Positions 7,285 to 14,152 of a DNA stretch of 14,152 nt are shown here, piece by piece (the stretch's first letter is position 1; each line of letters opens with the position of its first letter). The stretch spans positions 1 to 14,152 of the forward strand of contig JAGQIY010001088.1 in the NCBI GenBank assembly GCA_020430865.1, in the 5' to 3' direction. The DNA comes from Myxococcales bacterium. Its GTDB lineage: Bacteria > Myxococcota > Polyangia > Polyangiales > Polyangiaceae. Under the pieces are notes generated by a model. That model was not told the origin of the DNA and ran no database searches. It was given only the letters and a program-made list of their open reading frames with translations. A program made the position numbers and the translations under genes.

Positions 7285-7381
7285 AGCGAAACGCTAGTGG
7301 CCTCCGCGCCTGCTGACCAGTTTTGTCCGCAGATCACCAGGACTTCGCGCGGTCCGCCGCGACGCATCGGGCGCCGGGAGC

Positions 7382-7403
7382 AGGGCAGCGCGTGAGCTGC
7401 CCT
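7382..7403 (-). terminator. GC-rich hairpin right at the stop of the TonB-like gene
   Basis: AGGGCAGC-GCGTGA-GCTGCCCT forms a perfect 8-bp stem with a 6-nt loop, whose last base is the first base of the TonB-like gene's TGA (minus strand). There is no U-tract after it, so it is at best a weak or Rho-assisted terminator, or a 3'-end stabilising structure. The next gene on the same strand begins 98 bp further. Confidence 0.4.
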
Positions 7404-9220
7404 CACTCCCGGGAGGCGTGCTCCGCGGGGCTCAGAGGCAACCAAGGCTCGTCGGGGATGCGCAGCTCCTCAGGCAGCCAGAGCGAGCCGGTCCGGCCCG
7501 GCCGCTCTTCCCGAGGTCCAAACTTGGGGGGCACGACCTTCGGGGGCTTGCTGCCCGGTGCGGCCTTCAAGATGAAGGGGCGCGCGAAGTAGGTGGAGCA
7601 GGCGTACCAGGGGTCGCGGTAAAACTCCCAGTGCAGGTAGACGTTTCCGTCGGGGGACACGATGGAGCTCGGCGGCGCGCCGAACGGTGATGCCCGCTTC
7701 ACGGACTCCAGCGCCGCGACGTCGAACGCGGTCACCCCACTCGAGCGTGTCACTCCCATGTCGACCAGGCGACCGTCGGTGCGACTGACGATGATCTCGA
7801 GGTTGGTGCGCAAGTCCGGGCGGTTCATGGGATGGTCGTTGGGGAGGCGCGACAGCGACGCCAAGAACGAGTCCGCGAACACAGGATGCAGGCGGTTGTG
7901 GATCTCGTTCAGGTAGCGCGCGAACGGCACTCGAGCGGCGTTCAGCGCCGTCTGGTTGCCGGGTTTCACCTTCGCTACGTAGTTCTCGATCGCGCTCTTC
8001 CAGCGCTCCAGCCCGACCGCCTTCCAGCTCCCACGATGCTTGCTGCGCCGGCGTTCACCATCCAGCTTGCGTAACCGCGCCAGCTCTCCACGTCCCATGA
8101 CGTCTCGCTCAGTGTCTTGCTGCAGGTTCAGGTTGATGCCGTTCTTCGTCTTTCCTCCCGCACCGAACCCCAAGAGCCGGTTCTTGCGGCGCGGTGGAGG
8201 CAGGCGCTTCTTGCGTGCCTTGCGCCCCTTCTTCGCCTTCTTGGCTTTGCGCCCAGGAGCGACCTTGTCGTTTCCGTCGGGAGACACCATCAGGTCGGGG
8301 GAACCGTCGACCGCCTTCGAGGCCTTCTCCTCTTCTTGGCCGGCAGAAGCGGCCTTGGCCTTGCTCTCCGAGTCCTCCTTGCCCTTGTCCTGGCCGTCCT
8401 TCTGCTCCGGATCGGCCTTCTGCTTGTGCACCAGGTCGTCCTTGCCGCTGCCGGCTACGCGCGGCGTCGAGCTGGCTTCTTCGCCAGGCTTCGGAGTCGT
8501 GGCCTTGTCGTTCGGGGCCTGAGCCATTTCCCCGGGGGAATCTTCACCCTGCCTGACCAGGCTCTCATCCGCGTTGCCAGGGTTGTCTGCGGCGCTCGAG
8601 TGCGTCGCACCGGGATTCGGCTCGGGGTCGTTCTTGTCGGTGGAGGTGATGCGTGCCTGCGTTTGCTCGGCGACCTTGCGCGCTTTCTCTGCGATGAACT
8701 CGGCGTCAGGGTTGTCCTCTTCGTCCTCGTCCTGACTCTGCTGAATGGAGACGCGGTTCTTGGGATCTGGCAGCACCTGGGGCTTCTGCTTCTCCTCCTC
8801 CGGCTTCTTCTTCTCCTCCGGCTTCTTCTTCTCTACGAGCTTCTTCTCGGGCTCGGGGGGCGGAGGCTTGGGCTTCTCGGGGTCTTCTGGCAGTGGGACC
8901 TCGGGATTGTCCTTCGGCTTCTCGTCGCTCTTCTCCTTCGGCTCCGCCTCATCGTCGGGCTTCTGGTCGTCGTCCTGTGCGGGCGTGGGGTCCTCGCGTG
9001 GGATCTCCAGCAACGAGACCTCCAGTTCGTCCGCGCCGCTGCCCGAGCCGAAGTAGCCTCCGACTCGATCGGCGAACAAGCCGACATCGAGCTGCTGCTC
9101 GATCACGTCCGAGCCCACCTCGGCTCCGGCCGCCCAGCCCAGGTGAGCGACGATAGCCGCGGCCACCCACAGCCCGAGCGGGATGGCGACGACTGAGGTG
9201 GCGTAGGGCTCGCGCTTCAT
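7403..9220 (-). CDS. TonB-like protein with very long charged linker
   Basis: Probable inner-membrane-anchored, periplasm-spanning protein of 605 residues, resembling TonB/TolA-type energy transducers. It has a short cytoplasmic N-terminus, one membrane helix (about 8-29), then a Pro/Glu/Lys/Asp-rich linker (about 75-165, with repeated EEKKKPE), further polar low-complexity sequence with SPGE, KPGE and PEQKDG stretches, a strongly basic patch (about 323-350, GRKAKKAKKGRKARKKR), and a C-terminal globular domain (about 438-537). That domain resembles TonB_C: NLEIIVSRTDGRLVDMGVTR, then VAALESVKRASPFGAPP and VYLHWEFYRDP. A Pro-rich tail follows. ATG 9220 was chosen because it places the helix properly; an in-frame TTG at 9325 would add 35 residues. 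There is no exbB/exbD nearby, so the energy source and receptor are unknown. Linker length is much greater than in E. coli TonB (239 residues in total). Confidence 0.85.
   Translation of the reverse strand: MKREPYATSVVAIPLGLWVAAAIVAHLGWAAGAEVGSDVIEQQLDVGLFADRVGGYFGSGSGADELEVSLLEIPREDPTPAQDDDQKPDDEAEPKEKSDEKPKDNPEVPLPEDPEKPKPPPPEPEKKLVEKKKPEEKKKPEEEKQKPQVLPDPKNRVSIQQSQDEDEEDNPDAEFIAEKARKVAEQTQARITSTDKNDPEPNPGATHSSAADNPGNADESLVRQGEDSPGEMAQAPNDKATTPKPGEEASSTPRVAGSGKDDLVHKQKADPEQKDGQDKGKEDSESKAKAASAGQEEEKASKAVDGSPDLMVSPDGNDKVAPGRKAKKAKKGRKARKKRLPPPRRKNRLLGFGAGGKTKNGINLNLQQDTERDVMGRGELARLRKLDGERRRSKHRGSWKAVGLERWKSAIENYVAKVKPGNQTALNAARVPFARYLNEIHNRLHPVFADSFLASLSRLPNDHPMNRPDLRTNLEIIVSRTDGRLVDMGVTRSSGVTAFDVAALESVKRASPFGAPPSSIVSPDGNVYLHWEFYRDPWYACSTYFARPFILKAAPGSKPPKVVPPKFGPREERPGRTGSLWLPEELRIPDEPWLPLSPAEHASRE
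8796..8831. repeat. Perfect 18-bp tandem duplication in the TonB-like linker
   Basis: TCCTCCGGCTTCTTCTTC occurs twice in direct succession (8796-8813 and 8814-8831). In the coding strand it gives a duplicated EKKKPE-type hexapeptide in the charged linker. It is in frame (18 bp) and probably reflects slippage-driven linker length variation. Confidence 0.85.
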
Positions 9221-9409
9221 GGCTTGGACCAGCACTTGCCCGCTGCTGCGGTTCGCCGCGCGAGCGACGAGGAGCCTGGCGCCCCTCGAGAAGGAAAACC
9301 TAACACCCACCCCCTCCGCCAGCAACGCGGGCTCGTGGACGCGACTGGCCAGCGATTTCGCTGCTGGCTCACCCGGTTGCGAGCGTCGGGCGGTTTTCCC
9401 GGCGCTTGG

Positions 9410-10255
9410 TTACAGCTTCGTGATCGACGCGAAATGCTCGGCGATTTCACCGGCTTCCCAGATTCCATCCGCGGCTTCCTTGAAGCGCCCCGGGCTCTCC
9501 ACCACCTTGTACGAGGCGAGCTTGCCGCCGGCGACGCTCAGCACCTGACCCGTGACCTCGCGACTCAGGTCGCTCGCGAGGAACAGGTGCACGGGCGCCA
9601 CGTGCCGTGGCGTCATGCTGTCTACCTTCGCGAACATCGGCAGGTCCTCGGTCATACGCGTCTTGGCGATGGGCGCCACCGCGTTCACCCGGATCTCGAA
9701 GCGCTGTAGCTCGATCGACGCCGTCCGCGTCAGCCCGTAGATCCCAGCCTTCGCGGCTGAGTAGTTGGTTTGCCCGAAGTTCCCCAGCATGCCCGAGACG
9801 CTGGTGGTGTTGACGATGCTGCCGCCATCTCCCTGGCTCCTCAATTGCCGTGCGGCAATTTGCGTGCCGAGAAAAGTACCCTTGAGGTGCACGTCTATCA
9901 CGGCATCCCAGTCGGCCTCTTCCAGCTTGAGCAGCGTCTTGTCGCGCAAGATCCCTGCGTTGTTGATCCAGACATCCAGCCGCCCAAACGCACTCAGCGC
10001 CGCCTTCAAGATGCCCTGAGCACCCTCCGGGGTTGCGACGCTGTGAGCGTCTGCGACGGCTTCTCCCCCCGCCTCTCGGATCCTCTCGACCACCTGTTCG
10101 GCGGCGCTTGCGTCGGACGCCGAGCCATCCCGTGGTCCTCCGACGTCGTTGACCACGACCTTCGCTCCCTCGCGCGCGAGCAACTCCGCCGTCGCCGCGC
10201 CGATGCCGCCACCTGCACCCGTCACGACCGCGATCTTTCCTGCCATCAACGCCAT
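9410..10255 (-). CDS. SDR-family dehydrogenase, (3R)-hydroxyacyl-CoA dehydrogenase type
   Basis: NAD(P)-dependent short-chain dehydrogenase of 281 residues. Motifs: TGAGGGIG nucleotide loop (12-19), acidic D37 in VVNDVGG, which favours NAD(H), NNAG (98-101), and catalytic S152, Y165 and K169 in TSVSGMLGNFGQTNYSAAK. The segments NNAGILRDKTLLKLEEADW, GNFGQTNYSAAKAG and NAVAP are highly similar to the dehydrogenase domain of peroxisomal multifunctional enzyme type 2 (HSD17B4), and the C-terminal tail (SPGRFKEAADGIWEAGEIAEHF) also extends past the usual ~250-residue FabG length. This suggests a standalone (3R)-hydroxyacyl-CoA or hydroxysteroid oxidoreductase in fatty-acid metabolism; no MaoC-type hydratase is fused or adjacent. 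ATG 10255 is used, but ATG 10246 is equally plausible. It lies 46 bp after the YfiM-like gene on the same strand. Confidence 0.93.
   Translation of the reverse strand: MALMAGKIAVVTGAGGGIGAATAELLAREGAKVVVNDVGGPRDGSASDASAAEQVVERIREAGGEAVADAHSVATPEGAQGILKAALSAFGRLDVWINNAGILRDKTLLKLEEADWDAVIDVHLKGTFLGTQIAARQLRSQGDGGSIVNTTSVSGMLGNFGQTNYSAAKAGIYGLTRTASIELQRFEIRVNAVAPIAKTRMTEDLPMFAKVDSMTPRHVAPVHLFLASDLSREVTGQVLSVAGGKLASYKVVESPGRFKEAADGIWEAGEIAEHFASITKL
9843..9860. repeat. Near-perfect 18-bp palindrome inside the SDR gene
   Basis: AATTGCCG-TG-CGGCAATT has 8-bp perfect arms around a 2-bp centre. It lies within the coding sequence, in the codons for QIAARQL around residue 135, so it may be coincidental; its AT-rich ends stand out in a GC-rich gene. 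A protein-binding site is conceivable but unproven. Confidence 0.6.
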
Positions 10256-10301
10256 GGCGCGCAGGATAGTGGCAACTCGTGGGTCGAGCCACGCCAGAAG
10301 C

Positions 10302-10715
10302 TCACCAGGTCAGCTGGAGTCCTCGCAACGTCTGACCCTGGAGCTGGGGTTGGGGGTGAGGTTCGCCGCGGATCGCCAGATCGATCAACAAGGCGACACC
10401 CACGCCGACCGCCGTCCCGATGCCGTCCCACGCAAGGTCCTTCCATGAAGGGTCTCCAGCGCCAGTGGCGTCATAGAGCTCCTTGGCGATCCCGATGCTG
10501 AGCGAGAACGCTGCGCCCGAGAGCGCTCTCGCGCCGTAGCCATCCCAGAGCAGCGCCGAGCCTGCGTAGCCTCCGGCTCCTAACCCCGCGGAAACGCTGA
10601 AGTGCAGCACCTTGTCCCGACCAAGCCAGGGGTCCTCGTCTGCAGCTCGCGCGCTCCCAGGCGAGAGCAGCACCCCGAGCCCCACGGCAGCCGCGGCCAG
10701 CCCAGCGCGGCTCAT
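10302..10715 (-). CDS. YfiM/DUF2279-like exported protein
   Basis: Exported protein of 137 residues with a signal peptide (hydrophobic 5-17, likely cleavage after GSARA, A24). The mature part shows the conserved pattern of YfiM/DUF2279 and VanZ-like small proteins: DKVLHFSVSAGL (34-45), GIAKELYDATG (75-85), SWKDLAWDGIG (90-100), then a hydrophobic helix (TAVGVGVALLIDLAI) and a polar tail. In this family the conserved His, Lys, Glu and Asp residues suggest a shared structural or catalytic site, but no function is established. The start ATG overlaps the thymidine phosphorylase stop as ATGA (10715-10712), so the two genes are probably translationally coupled. The family assignment is from these motifs only. 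Confidence 0.75.
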   Translation of the reverse strand: MSRAGLAAAAVGLGVLLSPGSARAADEDPWLGRDKVLHFSVSAGLGAGGYAGSALLWDGYGARALSGAAFSLSIGIAKELYDATGAGDPSWKDLAWDGIGTAVGVGVALLIDLAIRGEPHPQPQLQGQTLRGLQLTW

Positions 10716-12019
10716 CTGGCTAGCCGCTCGATCACCAAGGGTGAGGGAGCGGGAGCAGAGCGCTTGAGATCGTAGGCGGCCTGGACCCGGTCCGTGACTT
10801 CCGCGGCGTGCCTGGGCTTCTGTACGTGCAGCCAGCACAGCGTGTCGCCGCGCCTGACCCGATCCCCTCGGTTCTTGGCAAGCTCGATGCCCACCGCCGG
10901 ATCGATGGTGTCTTCCTTCCGCTTGCGCCCGGCGCCCAGCTCCAGCGCAGACAGCCCGAGCTCCAGCGGGTCGCAGGCGTGGACGAAGCCCGACTTGTCC
11001 GAGACTACTGGGATGCGGTGCTTGGCTCGTGGTAGGCGATCCGGTTCTTCGACCACCCGAGGATCGCCGCCGTGGGCCTTCACCATGGCGGCGAACGTCT
11101 GGCGTCCGGCGCCACTGTCGATGGCCCTCTGGAGCAGCCTGCGGCCTTCCACGCTGCGCTTGCAAGCGCCGCCCAGGACCAGCATCTCCGCTCCGAGCGC
11201 GAGAGTCAGCTCGACGGTATCCGCCGGGCCGCGCCCATGCAGCACCGCGATGGCTTCTCGCGTCTCCAGCGCGTTGCCGATGGTGTCTCCGATCGGGGCC
11301 GACATGTCGGTGAGCAGCGCGACGACGCGCTTGCCTGCCCCGCGTCCGACGCGCACGAGGGCCTTCGCCAGATGCCGCGCGGAATCAAGGTCCTTCATGA
11401 AGGCGCCCCGACCGACCTTCACGTCGAGTACCAGCCCATCGATGCCTTCGGCGAGTTTCTTGGAGAGGATGCTGGCGACGATCAGCGGGATGCACTCCAC
11501 GGTCCCGGTGACGTCGCGCAGCGCATAGATGCGGCGATCTGCCGGGGCGAGATGCTCGGTTTGCCCGATCATCGATGTGCCGACGTCGCGCACCGTGCGC
11601 TCGAAGTGCTTCGCGTCGAGATCGACTCGATACCCGGCGATTGCCTCCAGCTTGTCCAGGGTGCCGCCAGTGTGTCCTAACCCCCGCCCGGAAATCATGG
11701 GCACGGCGACGCCGCATGCGGCGACCAGCGGGGCGAGGCAAATGCTGATCTTGTCGCCGACCCCTCCGGTCGAGTGCTTGTCCACCTTGGTGGCGGTGAC
11801 CGTCGGGAGCTCCAGCACGTCTCCCGAGCGCAGCATCGCCTGGGTCAGCGTGACCGTCTCCTTGTCGCTGAGACCGCGCAGGAACGCGGCCATCAGCCAG
11901 GCGCTCATCTGGTAGTCCGCGACGTCACCCCTGAGGTAGCCATCGATCAGGGCCTGTATCTCCGCCGGAGGATGCTCGAGGCCATCCCGCTTCTTGATGA
12001 TCAGCTCGACTGGCGTCAT
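10712..12019 (-). CDS. deoA: Thymidine phosphorylase / pyrimidine-nucleoside phosphorylase
   Basis: Nucleoside salvage enzyme: thymidine (or uridine/deoxyuridine) + phosphate gives base + (deoxy)ribose-1-phosphate. 435 residues, the usual length. Phosphate/glycine motif KVDKHSTGGVGDK (78-90), family signature SGRGLGHTGGTLDKLE (110-125), and pyrimidine-binding R168, S183 and K187 in ALRDVTGTVECIPLIVASILSKK, which line up with E. coli TP R171, S186 and K190. The C-terminal domain (about 330-435) holds the biotin-carrier-like fold typical of the family. Sequence alone does not separate thymidine-specific DeoA from broad-specificity Pdp, so the symbol is provisional. ATG 12019 is preferred over ATG 12028, because AGGA is well spaced (8 nt) only for the former. 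It follows the MopE/FGE-like gene after a strong terminator, and overlaps the YfiM-like gene by 4 bp. Confidence 0.95.
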   Translation of the reverse strand: MTPVELIIKKRDGLEHPPAEIQALIDGYLRGDVADYQMSAWLMAAFLRGLSDKETVTLTQAMLRSGDVLELPTVTATKVDKHSTGGVGDKISICLAPLVAACGVAVPMISGRGLGHTGGTLDKLEAIAGYRVDLDAKHFERTVRDVGTSMIGQTEHLAPADRRIYALRDVTGTVECIPLIVASILSKKLAEGIDGLVLDVKVGRGAFMKDLDSARHLAKALVRVGRGAGKRVVALLTDMSAPIGDTIGNALETREAIAVLHGRGPADTVELTLALGAEMLVLGGACKRSVEGRRLLQRAIDSGAGRQTFAAMVKAHGGDPRVVEEPDRLPRAKHRIPVVSDKSGFVHACDPLELGLSALELGAGRKRKEDTIDPAVGIELAKNRGDRVRRGDTLCWLHVQKPRHAAEVTDRVQAAYDLKRSAPAPSPLVIERLAR

Positions 12020-12090
12020 GGCGCGCATCCTACACCGGACGCTTCGAGCCGCACGGATCGAGCACGTCGAAGTCGGCTCGCGCGTACAAA

Positions 12091-12137
12091 AGCAAGCTGG
12101 CCGGAGGACACCAGAGTCCACCGGCCAGTCGCTTTGC
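12091..12137 (-). terminator. Rho-independent terminator of the MopE/FGE-like gene
   Basis: Read on the minus strand, CTGGCCGG (12128-12121) pairs with CCGGCCAG (12104-12097); an inner GGAC/GTCC helix closes a 6-nt loop, and outer GCAAAG partly pairs with CTTGC. The stem is followed by CTTGCTTTTGT. It begins 19 bp after the gene's TAG, a good intrinsic-terminator arrangement, and isolates this gene from thymidine phosphorylase. The U-run is short and interrupted. Confidence 0.75.
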
Positions 12138-12155
12138 CGCTCGCGGCTCTGGATT

Positions 12156-14152
12156 CTACTGCGGGTTCGAGTCGAAGCAGCAGCGGAAGCCCACGTCGTA
12201 TAGCTTGAACGACGTGTCGACGGTGTAGAAGTCGAAGTTGCAGCTCGCTCCGTCCTCCGACTGAGTGTTGAAGGCGCCGCCCATCAGGCTGAACAGGCAG
12301 TTGGTGTCGGTCGGGTCCTCTGGCGTGCAGTTGCTGCTCGAGCTGGTCGTGCGGTTCCAGGTGATCTCGCGCAGGTTGCCCATGATGTCCCAGAAGTCGC
12401 TGCTGCCATTCCAGTCGGCGCGGCAGTTCGTCAGAGCTGGTGAGGCGCCCCCGCCGCCGTAGGCGGTGGGTAGCAGCCCGTCGGTGACGCCGTTGCCTGC
12501 GTTGCCGTCCCAGTCGTAGGGGCCGATGTTGCAGTGCGGGTTACCCTGGGGATACGAGCCGTTCGACTGGCAAGCGCTGGCGGGAGCGTAGCCGCGGGTA
12601 CAGCTACCGCCCTGACCCCGACACCCGGTGCGCCACTCGGTGAAGCGGCACAGACGACCTCCGACCGCAGCGCAGGTCTGGGCGGCCTCTGCGCCGGTCA
12701 CGTTGAACCACGGCACCACACCTGGGACCGAGCACGACAGCGTCTCGTCTGCGGTTTCGGTGCTCGGCGGGTTGCTGTGCCAGCCGTTTCCGGTACCCGG
12801 ATCCGTGGCCGTCGCGCCGGGGCGGGAGGCTTCGTACAGGTACATGTACACGCCGCCACCGATCGAGCGCACCGCCGGAACGACGTAGCGGGGGTCGGTG
12901 CCTGGAGCGTTGTACGTCTCGTCCACGTCTCCGTCGCAGTCATTGTCCTTACCGTCGCAGAGCTCCGGGCCCGCCGCGGCAGTGTTCTTGACCGCGGTGC
13001 ACTTCGTCCGCGACGAGTTGCCCGGATCGCACTGGTAGGTGCCGGAGGTGCGGCAGTCTCCGTGGCTGGTCGGGCTGCCGTCGTCGCTGAAGCACGTCTT
13101 GCCCAGGTAGTTGCCCGAAGAACCCACGACAGCGAGCTGGAAGTCGTCGTCGATGGCGCCGTTGCAGTTGTCGTCCCGGGTGTTGCAGGTGTTGTCGGCG
13201 TTGCTGCAGTAGTCCGGTGCGCCGCCCGTGCAGTACCCAGACGGGAACGTACAGCTCCACGACCCGGCCTGGCAGTTGACGGCGACGTTGGTCGTGCAGT
13301 TGGGATCCGTGGCCGCCGGGCTCACGCCGCAGACCTGCGTCGAGTTCGGCTTGTTGGCAGGCAGCACGTTGTCCACCGTGCAGTCGCAGTTGTCGTCGAT
13401 GCCGTTACACAGCTCTGTCGCTCCGGAGCTGCCGGAGCAGGCGGTTTCACAGTCGTTGGTTGCGCCCGAGCAGTCGATGAAGCCGCTCCTGCAGCCTGCG
13501 AAGGTGCAGACGCCAGAGTTGCACGTCCAGTTTCCGTTGCCTCCGGCCAGCGCGTAGCAGTCGCGACCACAGATCCCGCAGTTGCGCACGTCGTTCTGCA
13601 GGTCCGGCTGGCTGCTCAGCGTGCCGTCGCAGTTTGCGTCGACCCCGCAGGTGTCCGACGTGGAGGTGGCCGTGATCGAGCCATTGCACACCGGACTGCC
13701 GCTCTGGCACTTCAGCGTGCCGGCTCTGCAGGGTGACGTGGCACCCGAGGGTGGCGCTGGCGGTACGTCGCAAGCGACGCCCATTCCAACTGCGTCTTTC
13801 GTGCACAGGCTGTTGATGCAGGTCGCGCCGCCGGTGCAGTTGGCGTCGGAGCTGCAAGGCACCGGTGGAGACACCACCACGCCGTCGATCACGCCGTCGC
13901 AGTTGTCGTCGCGACCGTTGCAGATGTCCGGGGTGGGATCCGAGGCGCCCTGACAAGACGGCGCACCCGAGATGCACTGGATGGTTCCGGTGCGACACGA
14001 TCCAACCGATGATCCGCAGGTGCCCCCTACGTCGATTGGAGAATCATCCGCGGTTCCATCGCAGTCGTCGTCCTTGCCGTTGCAGGTCTCCTGGATGTCG
14101 CCGGGCCGCAGGACGAAGGGAGCCGTGTCGCCCTGGCAGATGCCGTTGCGAA
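12156..14152 (-). CDS. Secreted MopE-repeat protein with FGE/SUMF1-like C-terminal domain (N-terminus missing)
   Basis: Cysteine-rich extracellular protein; the frame is open to the right edge, so the N-terminus and export signal are not visible. At least 664 residues are present. The N-terminal two thirds hold six CNGxDDxCDG-type segments of the MopE/putative metal-binding kind, separated by Cys-rich spacers such as CTFAGCRSGFIDCSG and PCSSDANCTGGATC. The C-terminal part (about 12160-12880) resembles formylglycine-generating enzyme/SUMF1: YEASR, PWFNVTGAEAAQTC, AVGGRLCRFTEWRTGC, DIMGNLREITWN, MGGAFN and VGFRCCF. In true FGE two cysteines five residues apart are catalytic; here Cys (12240-12242) is followed at +5 by Tyr (12225-12227), so oxidase activity is unlikely and a binding role is more probable. 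Known FGE-like domains in myxobacterial surface proteins are often non-enzymatic. Terminator follows the stop. Confidence 0.88.
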   Translation of the reverse strand, partial: RNGICQGDTAPFVLRPGDIQETCNGKDDDCDGTADDSPIDVGGTCGSSVGSCRTGTIQCISGAPSCQGASDPTPDICNGRDDNCDGVIDGVVVSPPVPCSSDANCTGGATCINSLCTKDAVGMGVACDVPPAPPSGATSPCRAGTLKCQSGSPVCNGSITATSTSDTCGVDANCDGTLSSQPDLQNDVRNCGICGRDCYALAGGNGNWTCNSGVCTFAGCRSGFIDCSGATNDCETACSGSSGATELCNGIDDNCDCTVDNVLPANKPNSTQVCGVSPAATDPNCTTNVAVNCQAGSWSCTFPSGYCTGGAPDYCSNADNTCNTRDDNCNGAIDDDFQLAVVGSSGNYLGKTCFSDDGSPTSHGDCRTSGTYQCDPGNSSRTKCTAVKNTAAAGPELCDGKDNDCDGDVDETYNAPGTDPRYVVPAVRSIGGGVYMYLYEASRPGATATDPGTGNGWHSNPPSTETADETLSCSVPGVVPWFNVTGAEAAQTCAAVGGRLCRFTEWRTGCRGQGGSCTRGYAPASACQSNGSYPQGNPHCNIGPYDWDGNAGNGVTDGLLPTAYGGGGASPALTNCRADWNGSSDFWDIMGNLREITWNRTTSSSSNCTPEDPTDTNCLFSLMGGAFNTQSEDGASCNFDFYTVDTSFKLYDVGFRCCFDSNPQ
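12933..14095 (-). repeat. Six MopE-type CNGxDDxCDG protein repeats
   Basis: From N- to C-terminal: CNGKDDDCDG (about 14062-14095), CNGRDDNCDG (about 13895-13925), a degenerate CGVDANCDG (about 13625-13655), CNGIDDNCDC (about 13378-13410), CNTRDDNCNG (about 13161-13190) and CDGKDNDCDG (about 12933-12965). Spacing is irregular, 160-270 bp. Asp-rich loops of this type are thought to bind divalent metal, usually assumed to be calcium. The repeats belong to the protein; they are not an interspersed DNA repeat or CRISPR. Confidence 0.85.

Noticed and set aside
8117..9196. Long plus-strand open frame (359 codons) opposite the TonB-like gene, rich in Leu/Arg
   Set aside because: It is a mirror of the low-complexity Lys/Glu/Pro codons on the other strand. 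Its composition is monotonous, and the minus-strand reading has a membrane helix and a TonB_C-like domain.
9348..9368. Hairpin GCCAGC/GCTGGC between the SDR and TonB-like genes, considered as a terminator
   Set aside because: It has a 6-bp stem, a 9-nt loop and no U-tract on either strand. It is upstream of the TonB-like gene on the coding strand and too weak to call.
12020..12121. Longer N-terminus of thymidine phosphorylase from an upstream in-frame start at 12121
   Set aside because: The extension is Cys/Arg/Ser-rich, unlike the family, and would run through the terminator. ATG 12019 gives the standard length and has AGGA at good spacing.
12534..13736. 400-codon plus-strand frame opposite the MopE/FGE-like gene, Val/Ala/Arg-rich
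   Set aside because: It has no recognisable domain, while the opposite strand has clear MopE repeats and FGE motifs. Long antisense frames are expected at this GC content.
12933..14095. Repeated short motifs at intervals, considered as a CRISPR-like or interspersed DNA repeat
   Set aside because: The units are degenerate at DNA level, irregularly spaced and in frame, coding CNGxDDxCDG; they are protein repeats.

Overview
The window is about 14 kb of GC-rich, densely coding chromosomal DNA. The gene content suggests a myxobacterium (Myxococcota, probably Polyangia-like). The clues are a Pkn-type Ser/Thr kinase, a cysteine-rich secreted protein joining MopE-type CNGxDDxCDG repeats to a formylglycine-generating-enzyme-like domain, a TonB-type protein with a very long charged linker, and an SDR of the (3R)-hydroxyacyl-CoA dehydrogenase type. 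This assignment is inference from gene families; there is no rRNA or other marker in the window.

Layout. At 1-785 (-) lies the N-terminal part of a Ser/Thr kinase running off the left edge, followed by an exported protein of unknown function (904-1596, -). From 1774 a rightward cluster carries a short LptF/LptG-like permease, tatA and a fold-type I aminotransferase (to 4233). A small DUF423 membrane protein (4244-4594, -) is divergent from ctaB (haem O synthase), which is followed after 8 bp by a c-type cytochrome lipoprotein (5769-6152). From 6142 to the right edge everything is leftward: a polytopic membrane protein, the TonB-like protein, an SDR, a YfiM-like exported protein, thymidine phosphorylase and the partial MopE/FGE-like protein. 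A convincing terminator separates the last of these (transcribed first) from thymidine phosphorylase.

How the genes fit together. ctaB and the cytochrome lipoprotein form a probable respiratory pair: ctaB farnesylates haem for a terminal oxidase, and the lipoprotein is a candidate electron carrier. The lptF/G-like gene and tatA both concern cell-envelope export. Thymidine phosphorylase and the YfiM-like gene share a 4-bp ATGA stop/start overlap and are probably translationally coupled. The rest looks like ordinary neighbouring housekeeping and envelope genes.

I found no CRISPR array, insertion sequence, phage gene, tRNA or rRNA, and no obvious new multi-gene system. The best leads are an aminotransferase that lacks the Asp normally binding the PLP pyridine nitrogen (Ala203), an FGE-like domain lacking its second catalytic cysteine and fused to MopE repeats, a compact LptF/G-like protein, and two back-to-back hairpins abutting the tatA ribosome binding site.
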